From Pyropia yezoensis (lineage: Eukaryota > Rhodophyta > Bangiophyceae > Bangiales > Bangiaceae): a stretch of 64,000 nucleotides of DNA. This document shows, piece after piece, positions 50,775 through 62,106 of this stretch; position 1 is the stretch's first letter, and every line of letters starts with the position of its first letter. The notes under the pieces were generated by a model. That model was not told where the DNA came from, did no database searches, and was given only the letters and a program-made list of their open reading frames with translations. Both the position numbers and the translations under genes were made by a program. The stretch spans positions 6,872,375-6,936,374 of the forward strand of contig CM020619.1 of the NCBI GenBank assembly GCA_009829735.1. Direction: 5' to 3'.

Positions 50775-53700
50775 TCACGTTGAGGGAGGGCTGTTAGGGT
50801 CTATCTCGTTCCGGGCACAGTACGCCCGGACCTTCTCAGCAGGAAGGTCCTCCACATACTCCCACGTATCGTCCTTGGCTTTGTAGCCAAACCAACGCAC
50901 CCTCAACATGAGGCGGTCAGTATCCTCATCCCAGCCGTGGTCGATGAACTTGTCGAACACGTACTCCTGCGGGCCCTGTTTGGCTGCAGGCAGCGAGGGC
51001 AGGCGCCACGTTTTCAAGGCACGCGCCCAAGCTGGGTCGCCTGCAGGCGGTGGTGCAACTTTGACCACGTCCTGTCCGTTCACTGTGCGGACCCCATCGT
51101 CACTTTCGATGGTGAAGCGCCGCCCATCAGTACGAAGGACCTGGTACGGCCCCTTCGTCTGGAACACCAACTTACCCCCAGTTGGGGTGTGTGAGTGGAC
51201 CAATACCCAGTCACCCTGCTCGGGGACATGCTTGGCGTTGCGCACCTTTTTGTCAAAGGTACGCTTGTAGCGCTTTTGTGCTTTGTCCATCTCAGCCCTG
51301 ACTTTAGGGATGAGGTTTTCAAGCCTAGCAGCGAACTCCGCCTTACTCTCAGTAGGAGTGGGCGTACTGCCACCATCCTCCCTAGTTGGGAGCGGCCGCC
51401 GCACGGCAATAGACCGCACGCGACGGGGGGTCACAAAAGCGAGGGGTACTTCCCCGGTAGATGAGTGAACCTGCGAATTGTAGGCAGTGGTCAGAATAGA
51501 AATGTATTGGTCCCACGTCTTCACGTGCTCACTCACATAATGGCGCAGCTGCCTAACAATAGTTTTGTTGAAGCGCTCCACCTGCCCATTAGTTTGTGGG
51601 TGGTAGGGGTGGCATAGTTTGCCTTAACCCCCAACATATCCAGCACTCCTTGAAACAGTACAGACGCAAATTGCGGTCCATTGTCCGATAGTGTACTATC
51701 CGGAATGCCATACGCGGCAACCCAGTGATCTAGGAAGGCTGACACGACCGACATGGCCGTGATCTCTGCCAGTGGGATCGCTCGCGTAAGTTTCGTGAAG
51801 CGGTCACAGATGACCAGGAGGTACTGGTTGCCCTCCTCGGTCACTGGCAGTGGCCCAAGGATGTCCATCGCCAACGCGGCGAAGGGCTCCTTGGCCGGGA
51901 ACAATAGCATAGCCGTAGTAGGCCGCCGTTCCATCAGACGGTTCTGTGCACAACTTGTGCAGGCAGCCACCCAACTGTAGATGTCCACCACCATGGACGG
52001 CCAGTAGTACCTGGTCCTCAGGGTCTGGTACAGTTTACTAGACCCCAGGTGTCCACCCGTGGGAGCGTTATGCTCCCTCTCAAGGATACTGTCCTTGAGG
52101 GATGCGGGGACGACAAGTTGTTCGGTCCCCTGGAATACCCCCCTCCTCATGAGGAGGCCATCGTCTCCCAGGAAGAACCGCGTCTCCGCCACTGTATCCA
52201 GGGTATCCCTCTGCGACTTGCAGAAGGGATCCTCGGCCTGGGCCTTCACTACTTCGTCCAGGGACAGGGGCAAGTACTTCTTGTTCCCTGGCGCCTCGGG
52301 ATTCAACGCCTGACCCGAGCGCGTGACTACCCCCACGATGGGGATGTCCTCATCGACTGGGGTGGTGTCCAGTCCCTCGGTAGGTACCCGAGAGAGGCCG
52401 TCGGCAAGGGCATGTTGCCTGCCAGGTCGGTACTCAATATCAAAGTTGAAGGGTGCAAGTCGCACCCTCCACCGGTTGAGACGAGTGTTCGTACAGTCCG
52501 TCTTGAAGATGAACTGCAACGCGCGGTGGTCGCAGCGGATGAGGAACTTCTCACCCTCTAGGTAGTGACGAAGTGACGTCACCGCCCATACCACTGCGAG
52601 TCCTTCCAACTCGGTGACTCCGTAGTTCTTCTCGGCCGAGTTTAGCCCCTTGCTGAAGTATCCCACCGGCAAGTACTCCTTGTCCGGCTGTTGCTGAAGC
52701 AACACACAACCAAGTTGGTCGTAGCTAGCGTCCACATCCAGGATGTAGTGGCCTCCCAACCTGGGAATAGCCAGGATAGGGGGCTTCAGCAGAAGGTCCC
52801 GAAGAGTCTCAAAGGATTCCTGCTCCACCCGACTTGGGGGAGGCAGGTTCTTCGGTAGCGTTGAGCTCACTAACTCATTCAACGGCTTCGCCACTTTGGC
52901 GAAGCCCTTAGTGAAACGTCGGTACACGTTACACATCCCGAGGAAGCTCCTCATCTGGGTCTGGGTCCGGGGGTACTGAGCCTTGCGGATGGCCCTCAAG
53001 TTTTTCTCGTTGACACTGAGACGCCCCGGACGGACAACATGTCCCAAGTACTCCACCTCTTGAGTGAAGAGGTGGCACTTACTCGCCTTCAGTGACACTC
53101 CGGCGTCAGCAAGTAGCTTGAACACCTGGCCAAGATGGCCAATGTGTTCCTCCGGACTTCGGGAGAACACAATGATATCGTCTAGGTACACGAGACAGAT
53201 CTGCCACCGTACTCCGGCCAGAATCATGTCCATAGCGCGCTGGAAAGTTGCCGGCGCGTTACACAGGCCAAACGGTAGGCGCTTGCACTGGTAGGTACCA
53301 CAGTGACAGGTAAAGGTAGTTTTATGCCTGTCCTCCGGGGCAATGGGAATTTGCCAGTACCCCGCGTTACAGTCCAGGGTAGAGAACACGTTTGCCTCCC
53401 CCAGAGAGTCCAGACAGTCATCCATCCGAGGTAGGGGATAACTATCCTTCACCGTGCTCTCGTTGAGCTTACGGTAGTCGATACAGAACCGGGGGGTCCC
53501 ATCAACTTTGGGGACGATCACCACCGGACTCGCCCACTCGGCGTTGCTGGCCTCGATCACATCGAGGGCCTCCATGCGAGCAACTTGCTCCTTAACGAGG
53601 GCCCTTGAACGGGGTCCCCCCCTATACGGTTGTTGGCGTATAGGGGGCGCACCGGGTTTCAACTCGATCCGGTGTTGGGTAGCTCTCATGAGTCCCAATT

Positions 53701-54760
53701 GACCATCCCACAACTTGTGATATTGGTCCAAGAGGCGTTCAACTTGAACCCTCAACCTGGGTGGAACACCCTCCATGTTTACCTGGGGCCGAGGAGAGGC
53801 GGCCGACTTGGCTTGATGCTTCTCCTTTCCGGACTTCGGGTCGCTACTTGCGCCCGCGCTGAGGGTGACCGCTACTACTGGTCCCTCGTGTTGGTCGATA
53901 TAGCCGAACTTGGCCCCCGACTTGAAGAACTTGGGCGACGAGCTCAGGTTCATCACCTGGATCCTCCACGGGACTCCGGCTTTGGAGTCCATCGTGCCAA
54001 GGGCAACATGCACTTGGTGCTTGCGAGCAAGACGGGGGTTAGGGTGCACCAACCCGTTCCCCGCATAATCAGTTACAACATCCACGTGCGCCACCGAGTT
54101 GGGGGGCAACATGACTTTACGGGCTAAACGCAGAGTAGCAGTAAACCCTTCCCTCACAGAACAAACAGGCTTCGACTGTGAAACTGTCACAGGAGCCACA
54201 GACTTTCCCTTACCAAGGATGGGGATAGTCTCCCCATTCATCAACTTGACCCAGTACTCAGGGCCACAAATCAAAGGCACTTGTGTTACGACATAAGGGG
54301 TACCCAGAAGCAGGGGTACCGATATATTCTCAACTACACCATAGGTCACGTCGACCTCATGGGTCCCCAACCGAGTTGGTAGGGTCACGGCACCAACGAT
54401 GGGAAGTACCCCACCATTGATATCGATCAGATGGTCAGCTTTAGACTTCCAGCGTTGGAGCCTCATCCCCTTTGGTAATAGCGACTTGCGTATCAAGGAG
54501 GCTCCTGACCCGGTATCAAGTACGATACGGGCACAACAGGCGCGGCCGGGGGCAAGTTGCACCCGTCCAGCCACCTGGAAGTTCTCACCCGTCAGCACCG
54601 CGATGACCCGACGTGGGTTTACGTTCTTGGGAAGTCCCACCCGAGGTGGGCGGACTCCCTTAGGTCGCCGCAGTATCCGACACGGTTGGTTCGTCCTCTT
54701 GGCCCACTTGGCCGAGGCTGCCGTTGTGAGCTTCGGACGACCAGCTCCAACGGTCATTCG
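50775..54760 (-). pseudogene. pol: Family C Pol with chromodomain, one frameshift
   Basis: The protease (IVLDTGSGASLI), RT (YLDD in ICLVYLDDIIVFS), RNase H (ILDVDASYDQLG, CDHRALQ), the integrase zinc region (GGHLG...CTSCAQN) and the integrase core with both Asp residues (LAMDILGPLP, LSDNGPQFAS) are in one frame from 54760 to about 51600. At about 51607 one base appears to be missing in the stretch before HPQTNGQVERF. The catalytic Glu, the GPY-type module (KGPYQVL) and the chromodomain (FDKFIDHGW...RVRWFGY...DTWEY) follow in the second frame to the stop at 50775. The ATG at 54757 overlaps the gag TGA, so both frameshifting and reinitiation are possible. A single lesion suggests a young copy or a sequencing error. 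Confidence 0.92.
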
Positions 54761-56700
54761 TTTCCCGCCGACTTGGCGTCCGAATCTGAGGGCGAAGGGG
54801 ACGACGACGAGTCCGAGGACGACGTGTCCGCCCCCTCCGTCGAGGGTGTGGCGACCGCCACCACTGGTCGAGACCCACCCTCGCGGCGTGAACGCACTTC
54901 GTTCGTAGCCGACTTCTTACTCGCATTCCTAACAAGCTGTTGGATGCGTTTACTCAACTTGGGGCAATCATATGCCCAGTGACCATCGGAGTTGCAGTTC
55001 CAACACCGATGATCAGTTCCCGGAGGGGTCTTCCCAACTGGGGAAGACGACGAGGTACCTTGGGAAGTTCCCACGGCAGCTACCACCCTCTCCTTGCGGA
55101 TTCGGCGTGCCTCTCGCAACTCTCTGGCCTGGCGCGCCTCTTCCCGTTCCTTGGCCAACTCGGCCTGACGCTCCTGGCGTTGTTCCTCCCGCAACTTGCG
55201 GTAGGCCTCGCCTCTGCGGTAGGCGAACCTAGCCAACTCGGCCAGGGTCGCCCGGGCAGTGTTATGCTCCCGGGTCTCCATCCGGACTGACCAGTGGAGT
55301 CCTTCCACAAACCGACTCTTCACCACAGCTTGTGGATGAAGAAACCCACAAAGATTGTTGAGCTTACGGACTCGCTCCGCAAAGGACAACTCGTCCTCCG
55401 CCTCTTCCTGATGGGCTTGCGTAAACTCCTCGACTTGAGAAGCCAACGCCGCTTCATCAACCATGGCCCTCAACAACCAGTTGACGAGCTCCAAATAGGA
55501 CGTCACCTCCCCAGCGCCTCCACTTGAGGAGCTGGGCATGACGGACATAAGTTCTGTCCGCAGGTCTCCCTTCGTAAACTCCTGTAGCATGTAAAAAGCC
55601 ATGCCTTCACTTATGGCATTGTCGTCACAGGCTTTTGTGAAACGACGTAGGAACTCAAAGACACGGAGGGGGGGAGTTCCATCCCACTCCGCTTTGTGCC
55701 CAAAAGAGTGAAGTGCATTCTTCTTGGCACGGCCCATGGCTCGGGCCTGGTCAGGACCATACGCCACCGACTTGTTGTGGAGGGCGTAGGTCTCACAGTC
55801 AAAGATCCTCTGGTAGACCGGGTTGGCTACCTGGATCTTGGGCGGCACCTCACGTTGAGGGAACAGCCGCTGTGGCACTGGGGTAAGTCCACCCTCAGTG
55901 CCTGTAGTCTGGTACGGCGAGCTTGGTGTAGCCGCCGGCGTTTCCGAGGGGAACTCCCCCGTGAAGGGCGTACGCCCCACCGCGTATGGTGTGGCTCCCT
56001 CGTTGGGAGTCACAGGTGTCGCCCCCAGTTCGGGGCGACCCGAGATAGGCGTGGGGAGGGATTCCCCCTGCGCCTGTGGGCTCGAAAGCCCCAATCCGGT
56101 CTGGACATTCAGGCCATCTGGCAAACTCGCTACAATCTGATTCAGAATAGTATTCGTCATCGTGACCACCAGGTCCGGCAAAGTCTGCCGCAACACATTG
56201 GTCGCCTCCCGACGGACAGTTTCCGCGAGGAGTGGATTGACGACTCCAGTTGAGTCTCGGTCCGCCTCCGGGAGTCCACCTGAGGGGTAACCACGTTCCT
56301 CAGGGGTCTCAACCGGGGGCATGGGCGCGAGCCCATCGCCGACCAACGGAGGTCCGCCGTCCTCCGAAAGCCTAGTTGGCGATGGCTCCATGCCAAAGTT
56401 GGCTCCAACCCGAGTGGAACTCGCGGGGACAGTCCTCACCCCTTGGGACGTTCCCGTTGAGTATACCACGCGGTGGCCAGACTTCGGCCCACCCACGTCA
56501 GAAGTGTCACCCGAGTGAACTCCCGACTGAGTCGGGGTGGCCTGTTGCCCGCCCGCACTTCCAGTCCTGCTGGCTTGAGGGACCTCTAGTCCCTCTGCGA
56601 CCCCAGGTAAACCCACCTGTGTCTCACCAGTATTCAAAGGCACTGAAGTACGTGCGTCACCCGTGTACTCCCCGGACGACGGGGGGTCCGAGCTAGCCAT
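54754..56700 (-). CDS. gag: Family C Gag, intact
   Basis: A 648-codon frame from ATG at 56700 (MASSDPPS) to TGA at 54754. A GTG at 56724 would add eight residues, but the Met-Ala start matches families A and B. It has a Pro/Gly/Thr-rich N-terminus, a capsid-like centre (FEFLRRFTKACDDNAISEG, close to FAFLRRFVKACNDNDVSEG of A), a charged Glu/Arg helix near the C-terminus (possible coiled coil), one zinc knuckle (CWNCNSDGHWAYDC) and the end SAGNE-stop. The frame is fully open and catalytically independent, so this copy could supply Gag. Confidence 0.92.
   Translation of the reverse strand: MASSDPPSSGEYTGDARTSVPLNTGETQVGLPGVAEGLEVPQASRTGSAGGQQATPTQSGVHSGDTSDVGGPKSGHRVVYSTGTSQGVRTVPASSTRVGANFGMEPSPTRLSEDGGPPLVGDGLAPMPPVETPEERGYPSGGLPEADRDSTGVVNPLLAETVRREATNVLRQTLPDLVVTMTNTILNQIVASLPDGLNVQTGLGLSSPQAQGESLPTPISGRPELGATPVTPNEGATPYAVGRTPFTGEFPSETPAATPSSPYQTTGTEGGLTPVPQRLFPQREVPPKIQVANPVYQRIFDCETYALHNKSVAYGPDQARAMGRAKKNALHSFGHKAEWDGTPPLRVFEFLRRFTKACDDNAISEGMAFYMLQEFTKGDLRTELMSVMPSSSSGGAGEVTSYLELVNWLLRAMVDEAALASQVEEFTQAHQEEAEDELSFAERVRKLNNLCGFLHPQAVVKSRFVEGLHWSVRMETREHNTARATLAELARFAYRRGEAYRKLREEQRQERQAELAKEREEARQARELREARRIRKERVVAAVGTSQGTSSSSPVGKTPPGTDHRCWNCNSDGHWAYDCPKLSKRIQQLVRNASKKSATNEVRSRREGGSRPVVAVATPSTEGADTSSSDSSSSPSPSDSDAKSAGNE
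54760..54766 (-). promoter_or_regulatory. -1 ribosomal frameshift heptamer G GGA AAC (family C)
   Basis: Gag codons read GCG GGA AAC GAA TGA. The heptamer is in phase and the -1 frame reads CGA ATG into pol. Confidence 0.77.
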
Positions 56701-56800
56701 GTTGGCTAACGATCCGTATGACACGGTCCAAGTCCACCGTTCCTCTGAGACAGAGGGCCCCCTACACCCGGGTGCACCCGGAGGTAAAGTTTACCTCTGT

Positions 56801-56817
56801 CCCCTGCTGCTCCACCA
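56801..56817 (-). promoter_or_regulatory. Primer binding site of family C
   Basis: The minus-strand TGGTGGAGCAGCAGGGG lies 2 nt from the LTR, identical to A and B. Confidence 0.85.
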
Positions 56818-56819
56818 AA

Positions 56820-57287
56820 TGTGGCAAAAACCACTCGCACACACAGTACCCAAGTTGGGGCGGTGTGCGAGGGCTGCCTCCCGTGTCGGGGGAACCGGAA
56901 GAAGTGCAAGTCGCACACACTCTATCCCTGTTGTGGGGCAATCCCCCCACGGACAAACAAGAAGATGGTGTGTGGTCCAACAGTTTCTTGGTCGGGACGG
57001 GGACGCAGGGCCAAGCCCCGCTGTCCCTCCCCTTATCCCCCCAGGGTCCACTCAGAATCTCGCCACTCAGAATCTCCCACCCCAGCACCTGCCCACCGGG
57101 CCACACGAAAATTCAAGACGATAAATGCAGAAAACCCTCAAATCCAAGTTGGATTTACTACTAAGCTAACTATCCCGAACTTAGGGAATATGGACCCAAA
57201 TGCAGGGGGAGGAACGGACCAGGCTAGTGGCCTGCCGCCCCTTGCATGGCACGTGTTGCCCCCTACCTGGGGGTCAATACTGCCACA
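56820..57287 (-). repeat. 5' LTR of family C
   Basis: It is 468 bp with 7-bp inverted ends TGTGGCA...TGCCACA, next to the PBS. A small hairpin GTGGGG...CCCCAC lies at 56933-56950. The boundary rests on the inverted ends, because the second LTR is not visible. Confidence 0.85.
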
Positions 57288-57292
57288 CGATG

Positions 57293-57336
<44 letters not shown>

Positions 57337-58535
57337 AGGCCGCCCCCGTACCGTCGGCCGCCGAGGCACTGGCCACTGGCACGGGGCGCCGCGCGGGGAG
57401 CCACCGGTGGCCGGCCGGCCGGGGGGCCACCCCGACCCCCCCTCCCCCCACAAGCCTCGCCCGGGTGGCATCCACCCGCGTTCGCCGGCCGCCCACCGCG
57501 CCCGGCGCGGTCACCGCCTCGGCCGTGTGCACGGCCAACGACGCGGCCGTGACGGCCGACCCCACCGACGCCCCCGAGCCACCCGCCATCCGAGGCACAC
57601 CCCCCCCCCCCCGCCCCTCCCCCCATCCCCCCACCACCACCACCGTCACCGCTGTCGCTTGTGGCGCTCAGCGACCAGCCCCTGCCGCAGCAGCTGCTGC
57701 TGTTTTCGCTGTGGTAGCCATCCACATCCCTATCGACGATGCCAAGGCACGAGCCGTCTCTCCTGCACCCCGGCCGTCCCCGATCCAGCTGTCGTCGACA
57801 TCTACTGTCGGCTGCGAGAGGCCAACGGCGGGAGGCAACGGCCGCCGCCCCCCCACCGGTCCCTCCGCCGCCCGTGAGGGTGATGGTGGAGATAGGAGTG
57901 ACCAGGACGCTGCCGACGAGGAGAGGCCCTCGAGGCGGGCCCCCACCGTGGCCGGCAGCGCCGCCCCGTCGGCTGCGTGGTGCGCCAGTGCGGTCGGGTC
58001 GCGCATGGCACCTGCCTCCGCGTGTGTTACCCGCGCCCGCCTGTGCTGTGCCGCCTTGGCCGCCGGGCGAGCGCGCCCAGCAGGGTGGGGTGGGGCGTGG
58101 GGGGTGGGAGCGACCGCGCGGGTGGTGGGAGGGATGGGTCCCCGCCCCCGCCGCTGCCGCCGTCGCTGCCGCTGGCCCTGCCGCCGCCGCGGCTGCAGCG
58201 CCGTCGCCGTCGTCATTGGCCTGGCATTCCTTCCCTTCACACAAGAGCCAGCGCCGCCACAAACATCGTGCGGCCACTCCCTCCCCAGACGCCGCCTTTG
58301 CCGCCGCCGCCAGTGCCGCCACCGCGCCGCCGCCGATTGCGTTTCTCCGCCACCGCGCCGCCGCCGATTGCGTTTCTCCGCCACCGCCTACGGGCCGCGT
58401 AGGTCGACGGCGCCGAGGCGGCCCAAAGGGGGCACCACCGCGCCGCCCGTAGTACGCGGGGCTGCCGACGGACGAAACGGCCGCCTTGACCGCCGCCTCC
58501 CCGACGCCGTCGGAGTGGGTGAAGAGGAACACTAG
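57288..58535. other. Very GC-rich tract with CCG repeats and multi-frame ORFs
   Basis: A plus frame (to 58535, Pro/Ala-rich) and a minus frame (58532 leftwards) are both open for over 400 codons, as expected from the composition. A (CCG)n run occupies about 57292-57333. A 31-bp unit (CGCCACCGCGCCGCCGCCGAT...) is repeated at about 58316-58380. No domain was recognised on either strand, so neither is called as a gene. Confidence 0.4.
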
Positions 58536-58968
58536 ACTTTAGGTTCTGCCCATTGGCGGCGAGGGCAGCCGGGCAGCTCCCGCCGTAACAATCACACCAA
58601 CACGAACAAGACACGTATGTACTTTACATACAGCTGTACCTGCAGAACATGTCGTGTAAAGAAACACTGACACTACAGTATTGCTGAGTGCCCAATTTTG
58701 GCCGACGCGACCGCGAACACGAACTCAAGGGGGTACTTTACTTTTCGTATATAATACACATTTTCACGTTAAATACAACTGAATGTGTCAGTTCAAATTG
58801 GTCTGAAATTTGGACGCAAAGATGGGGTAGAGAGCGATTGACGACGACGGCGGCCTCGGAGCCGTCCATGACCGTGCTCTTCACACGTCGCGGGTGCACG
58901 CTTCCGCGACCACGCCGCGTCGATCGTTGTCCGCCGCATGTGCCCGGCCCACTGTCATTGTAGCGATG
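58536..58968. other. Intergenic, AT-richer
   Basis: No gene was seen. It holds CGTATATAATAC at 58747-58758, a possible TATA-type element for the plus-strand gene that follows. Confidence 0.35.
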
Positions 58969-59089
58969 GCTACTGGCCCTGATGAGAGCACTCCTGCTGC
59001 CGGTTCTTCGTCCACTGGTGCTACGTTTCCTGCGCGAGGCCGCAATGTGGCCGTGCTGGCTGATCCTCTGCTTCTCCGTATTGCATGAT
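58969..59089 (+). other. Possible first exon of the zinc-knuckle gene
   Basis: The ATG at 58969 opens a 40-codon frame rich in Ser/Thr/Ala, ending TGA. It lies about 160 bp before the candidate splice acceptor of the next feature. No in-phase donor could be chosen with confidence. Confidence 0.25.
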
Positions 59090-59248
59090 AGGTTGTTTTT
59101 CTGGCTTGCCTGACGGGGTCCTGTGAAGCCACGAAACTGATGGCCGAGCACTATTGCTCTCTTTCATGCTTGTCGTTTTCGTCACGGGACCTAGTTCTAT
59201 TCTTTCTCGCTGCGTGTGGTTGTGCTTGTCTTTTTTTCTGGGGACAAG

Positions 59249-60340
59249 CGCGAGCGGAAGTGTGGCGTTTGTCGTGTGCCAGGGCACACGTCCGCTCCCT
59301 GCCCCATTAAGGCCGATGACCATGTCCGTTGCGGCTGCAAGGATCGCACGTGCGGGAAGTGTGCTGCGCTATGCGCCGTCTGCGACAAGGCCGTCCACAA
59401 GCCCGACAATGTCGAGGAGGTGATCACCGGGAGATGCGCTCCGCGCTGGTCGTGCGCGTCCCACGACACGGACGCGATGGCAGTGCGTCTGCGAAAGGCA
59501 CTTGATCGTCTTCCTCCGACCGTGCGGGCTCAGAAGGAGGCGGCGCGGGGCCACGAACGAGCTCTGGCTGCAATTCGCCCATCCGCCGGTGACCGATTTC
59601 CCTCGCACGTGGCCCAGTCGGAGTTTATTGATTTGACTGGGCTCGGAGGGGCGGCTGCCTCTGCCGCTGTGCACGTTGCTGCAGGTGTTCGGGCGGTGGT
59701 GGAGGACGCTGATTTTTCGAGACCAGCTGCCCGTTCGCTGGGGGCCTTTGCTTCAGATGTCGGCTGCCGTGCAGGGATGGCCTCAGCGCAGCCAATTCCT
59801 GGAGCTCTCCGCGACGTCGTGCTGGACAAGCGACGCGCTACTGTGGTGGAAGCCCTGGAAAAGGCCCTCGCGGAAGCCCCCGCGTATTCATCAGGGCGTC
59901 GTGCGAGCCAGCGTGCTCGCAATCGAGAGGTCGGCCTGGGGCGAGGTGTCGCCGGCGCCACGGACGAAGTGCTTGGGAGCGCCAGCCCGTACTTTGGACT
60001 GAAGGGACAAGAACTCAAGCGAGCGGTGCAGCGATATGTGTCGCTGCCCGATGGTCGAGAGCAGGGATTGGTCAAATTGACCGTGGCCCGGTTTGGGGGG
60101 GAGGGGGGAGTGTTCACGGGGGCGTCCGTCACTTGCAGTGAGCTCACGTGCGAATCCGCATGCGGGGAGCTGATCGAGTGCGCTGCCCATGTTGGTTTAA
60201 CCGTGCCCGCAGTTCTTGCATCCCTTCGTCAGGTTATTATTGAGATGCGTCGTGGGGAGGATGATCTTCGTCGCATTTTGGACGATGCCCATGGGCTCCC
60301 TGGCGCCACAGAGGGGTCCCCGTCGTCGGAGCGAGAGTAA
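59249..60340 (+). CDS. Zinc-knuckle protein, main exon, function unknown
   Basis: Open for about 364 codons to TAA at 60340. The frame opens after a pyrimidine-rich acceptor-like sequence (TTTTTTTCTGGGGACAAG), so the true start is probably in an upstream exon; the first in-frame ATG would remove the Cys-rich part. The N-terminus has a CX2CX4HX4C knuckle (CGVCRVPGHTSAPC), then a second Cys cluster (RCGCKDRTCGKCAALCAVC). The rest is Ala-rich with helical segments (VVEALEKALAEAP) and a charged C-terminus (RGEDDLRRILDD). The knuckle suggests nucleic-acid binding. It could be a host gene or a transposon-derived one. Confidence 0.6.
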   Translation, partial: RERKCGVCRVPGHTSAPCPIKADDHVRCGCKDRTCGKCAALCAVCDKAVHKPDNVEEVITGRCAPRWSCASHDTDAMAVRLRKALDRLPPTVRAQKEAARGHERALAAIRPSAGDRFPSHVAQSEFIDLTGLGGAAASAAVHVAAGVRAVVEDADFSRPAARSLGAFASDVGCRAGMASAQPIPGALRDVVLDKRRATVVEALEKALAEAPAYSSGRRASQRARNREVGLGRGVAGATDEVLGSASPYFGLKGQELKRAVQRYVSLPDGREQGLVKLTVARFGGEGGVFTGASVTCSELTCESACGELIECAAHVGLTVPAVLASLRQVIIEMRRGEDDLRRILDDAHGLPGATEGSPSSERE

Positions 60341-61085
60341 AACCCTGCCCTTCTCAATGCCTTTGTTACTCAATGACTACGTTCATTATGTGCCCATGGG
60401 GGTCACGCCCCAGTCGCTCAGAGGGTGCCATCATCAGCTGGCACACAAACGCCTGGGAGGCCCATAGTTTGGAAAGCTGCGCTGCTCGTCACTGTGACAA
60501 CCCGTCCCCCTCACGTTGCAAACGCGCAGCGCTCACCCCACCTGCCACACCCGCAAGAATAGAAAAGTAATGACGCTACGCTGAGCCTCTTCGAAAGGGC
60601 GAGGTGTCCAGGCCTTCATTCATATTTTGAGGAGACAGTCCTCGTCCACGTGGACGGCAGCTCCTTCCCCCGCATACGGCGAACCCCACCCGTGCCACCC
60701 TGAGAGCCCACCACAACTGCACCAGTCAAGGCGCCCATTGAGGCAGCAAGCTCGTGCTTTATTATCCCTCAGGAGTCCTCCCCCACGGTCACAGAAATCG
60801 TTCGTCGCGGGCCAGAGAAAGAGCATGCTGCGGGAGTACATGCCGCCTCTTTGGACAGCGTGCCTGACCTCGGACGTCTCTCTTTTTGGTCTGTGCCGCA
60901 ATACAAACATCACACCAACAGCTACATACCAGCTCCCGAAACGCCACCCACCACCACGCTAACTGCAGACACCCACCGAGGTCGGCACACCAACAGCCAA
61001 CGAATGCTTACCACATGCTCGGCAACCCGCACCCCACCAACCAAACGATCCGGCCAGACAAAGCAAAGCACCAAGCACACTCACG
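60341..61085. other. Intergenic, no gene recognised
   Basis: Only short frames are present. The last part (about 60950-61085) is AC-rich and weakly resembles, in inverse orientation, the sequence right of 62629, so the inverted repeat may once have been longer. Confidence 0.4.
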
Positions 61086-61609
61086 CACGCCGTCACTAAG
61101 AATGGGGGGGTTGAGCGCTGGGCCACCTCAAAGATGGTGGTTCAGCCCCCCCGCCGACAAAGAACCCACCCCACCCGCTCCACACGCCCCCCACGCAGCA
61201 ACCACACCGACCACCATAAGCAGGAGGGGGCCTCACCTGCCGCCCGGCCAAAGAATCAACAGCTTCCCCCCCAAGCCCACCTGAAACGCGGGGGGCCAAC
61301 ACCACACAGTCCCCGCAGCCGCGACCGCACCGACGGCAGCAGGCAGCAGAGGGAGCCACGGCCGGACCGTCTCCCAGCACCCCCCCCCCCCACCCCCCCC
61401 CACGACACCCTGTCCACGTCCGCAGTCACGTCCACCTTGTGGTAGCCCTTGACGCCGTCCTCGGTGAAGATCTTGAGCAGCGACTCCGGGGGGGGGGCCA
61501 GGGCACGCAACAGACGCCCGCCGACCTGCGACGCGTCGGCGGTCGCGCACAGTCCTGGGCCATTCTCCATCTCGCACGCCGCCAGCCCCAGAGGCAGCAG
61601 GCGGCGCGT
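61086..61609 (+). repeat. Left arm of a ~523-bp inverted repeat
   Basis: It is the reverse complement of 62107-62629, with few differences (mainly in G/C runs). The same 90-residue frame appears on the minus strand here (61380-61096) and the plus strand there (62336-62623). Both arms also carry a short protein-like stretch (ESLLKIFT(E/K)DGVKGYHKVD) that may be a duplicated exon. Confidence 0.9.
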
Positions 61610-62106
61610 GGAAACGCCGAACGGAGACTGCCAGATTCAGCACATTGTGCGGACCACCAAGGCACTGACACGGGAACTCACACAAAATCTGACGACTTGC
61701 GGATCAAGTTTTGAAAGGACAGAAGATCAGACGCAATGCAAACTTGCGGCCCGAACGGACGCTCCCTGCTCGTTCTTCACCTCATCCGCGACAATCGTTC
61801 TTGTAGCAACTGGGGGGGGTCGCACCTTCTCCTGCTTCTCAAGAGGGGGGAATTGCCGCCCTGGAGGGGGGACCAGGGGGGATCGCTTCACCTCTCCGCT
61901 GCGGTCGTCTGGGTCTCGTGCGGCGGGGAGGTCGGGAACCGGGTGGCGCCTTTCCTCCCCCCCCCCCCCCCCCTCTTCCCCTTTTTGCTCCGATGCTTTT
62001 GGGGTCTCCCGCTTCCCTGCTGCTCTTTCTGTCCCCGTTTCTTCTCGTGCAGTCGCGCGCAACTGGCACCGAGACCGCCGCGCAACCTGCCACCCCCTCC
62101 CGCTCA
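61610..62106. other. Spacer of the inverted repeat
   Basis: 497 bp. It contains a C run at about 61959-61976 and an acceptor-like TTTCTTCTCGTGCAG ending near 62051. No gene is supported. Confidence 0.5.

Larger units (their letters stand above)
49078..57287 (-). mobile_element. Ty3/gypsy family C, chromodomain element (3' LTR in gap)
   Basis: On the minus strand: LTR (57287-56820), PBS, intact gag, GGGAAAC shift site overlapping an ATGA, pol with one frameshift, then a plus-strand antisense ORF and the gap. The layout is the same as A2, including the tail-to-tail antisense ORF, but the LTR sequence and most of the protein sequence differ. The right flank is CGATG (57288-57292). Confidence 0.93.

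Noticed and set aside
57246..58535. 429-codon Pro/Ala-rich protein
   Set aside because: It starts inside the family C LTR and is open because of extreme GC. An equally long frame exists on the other strand.
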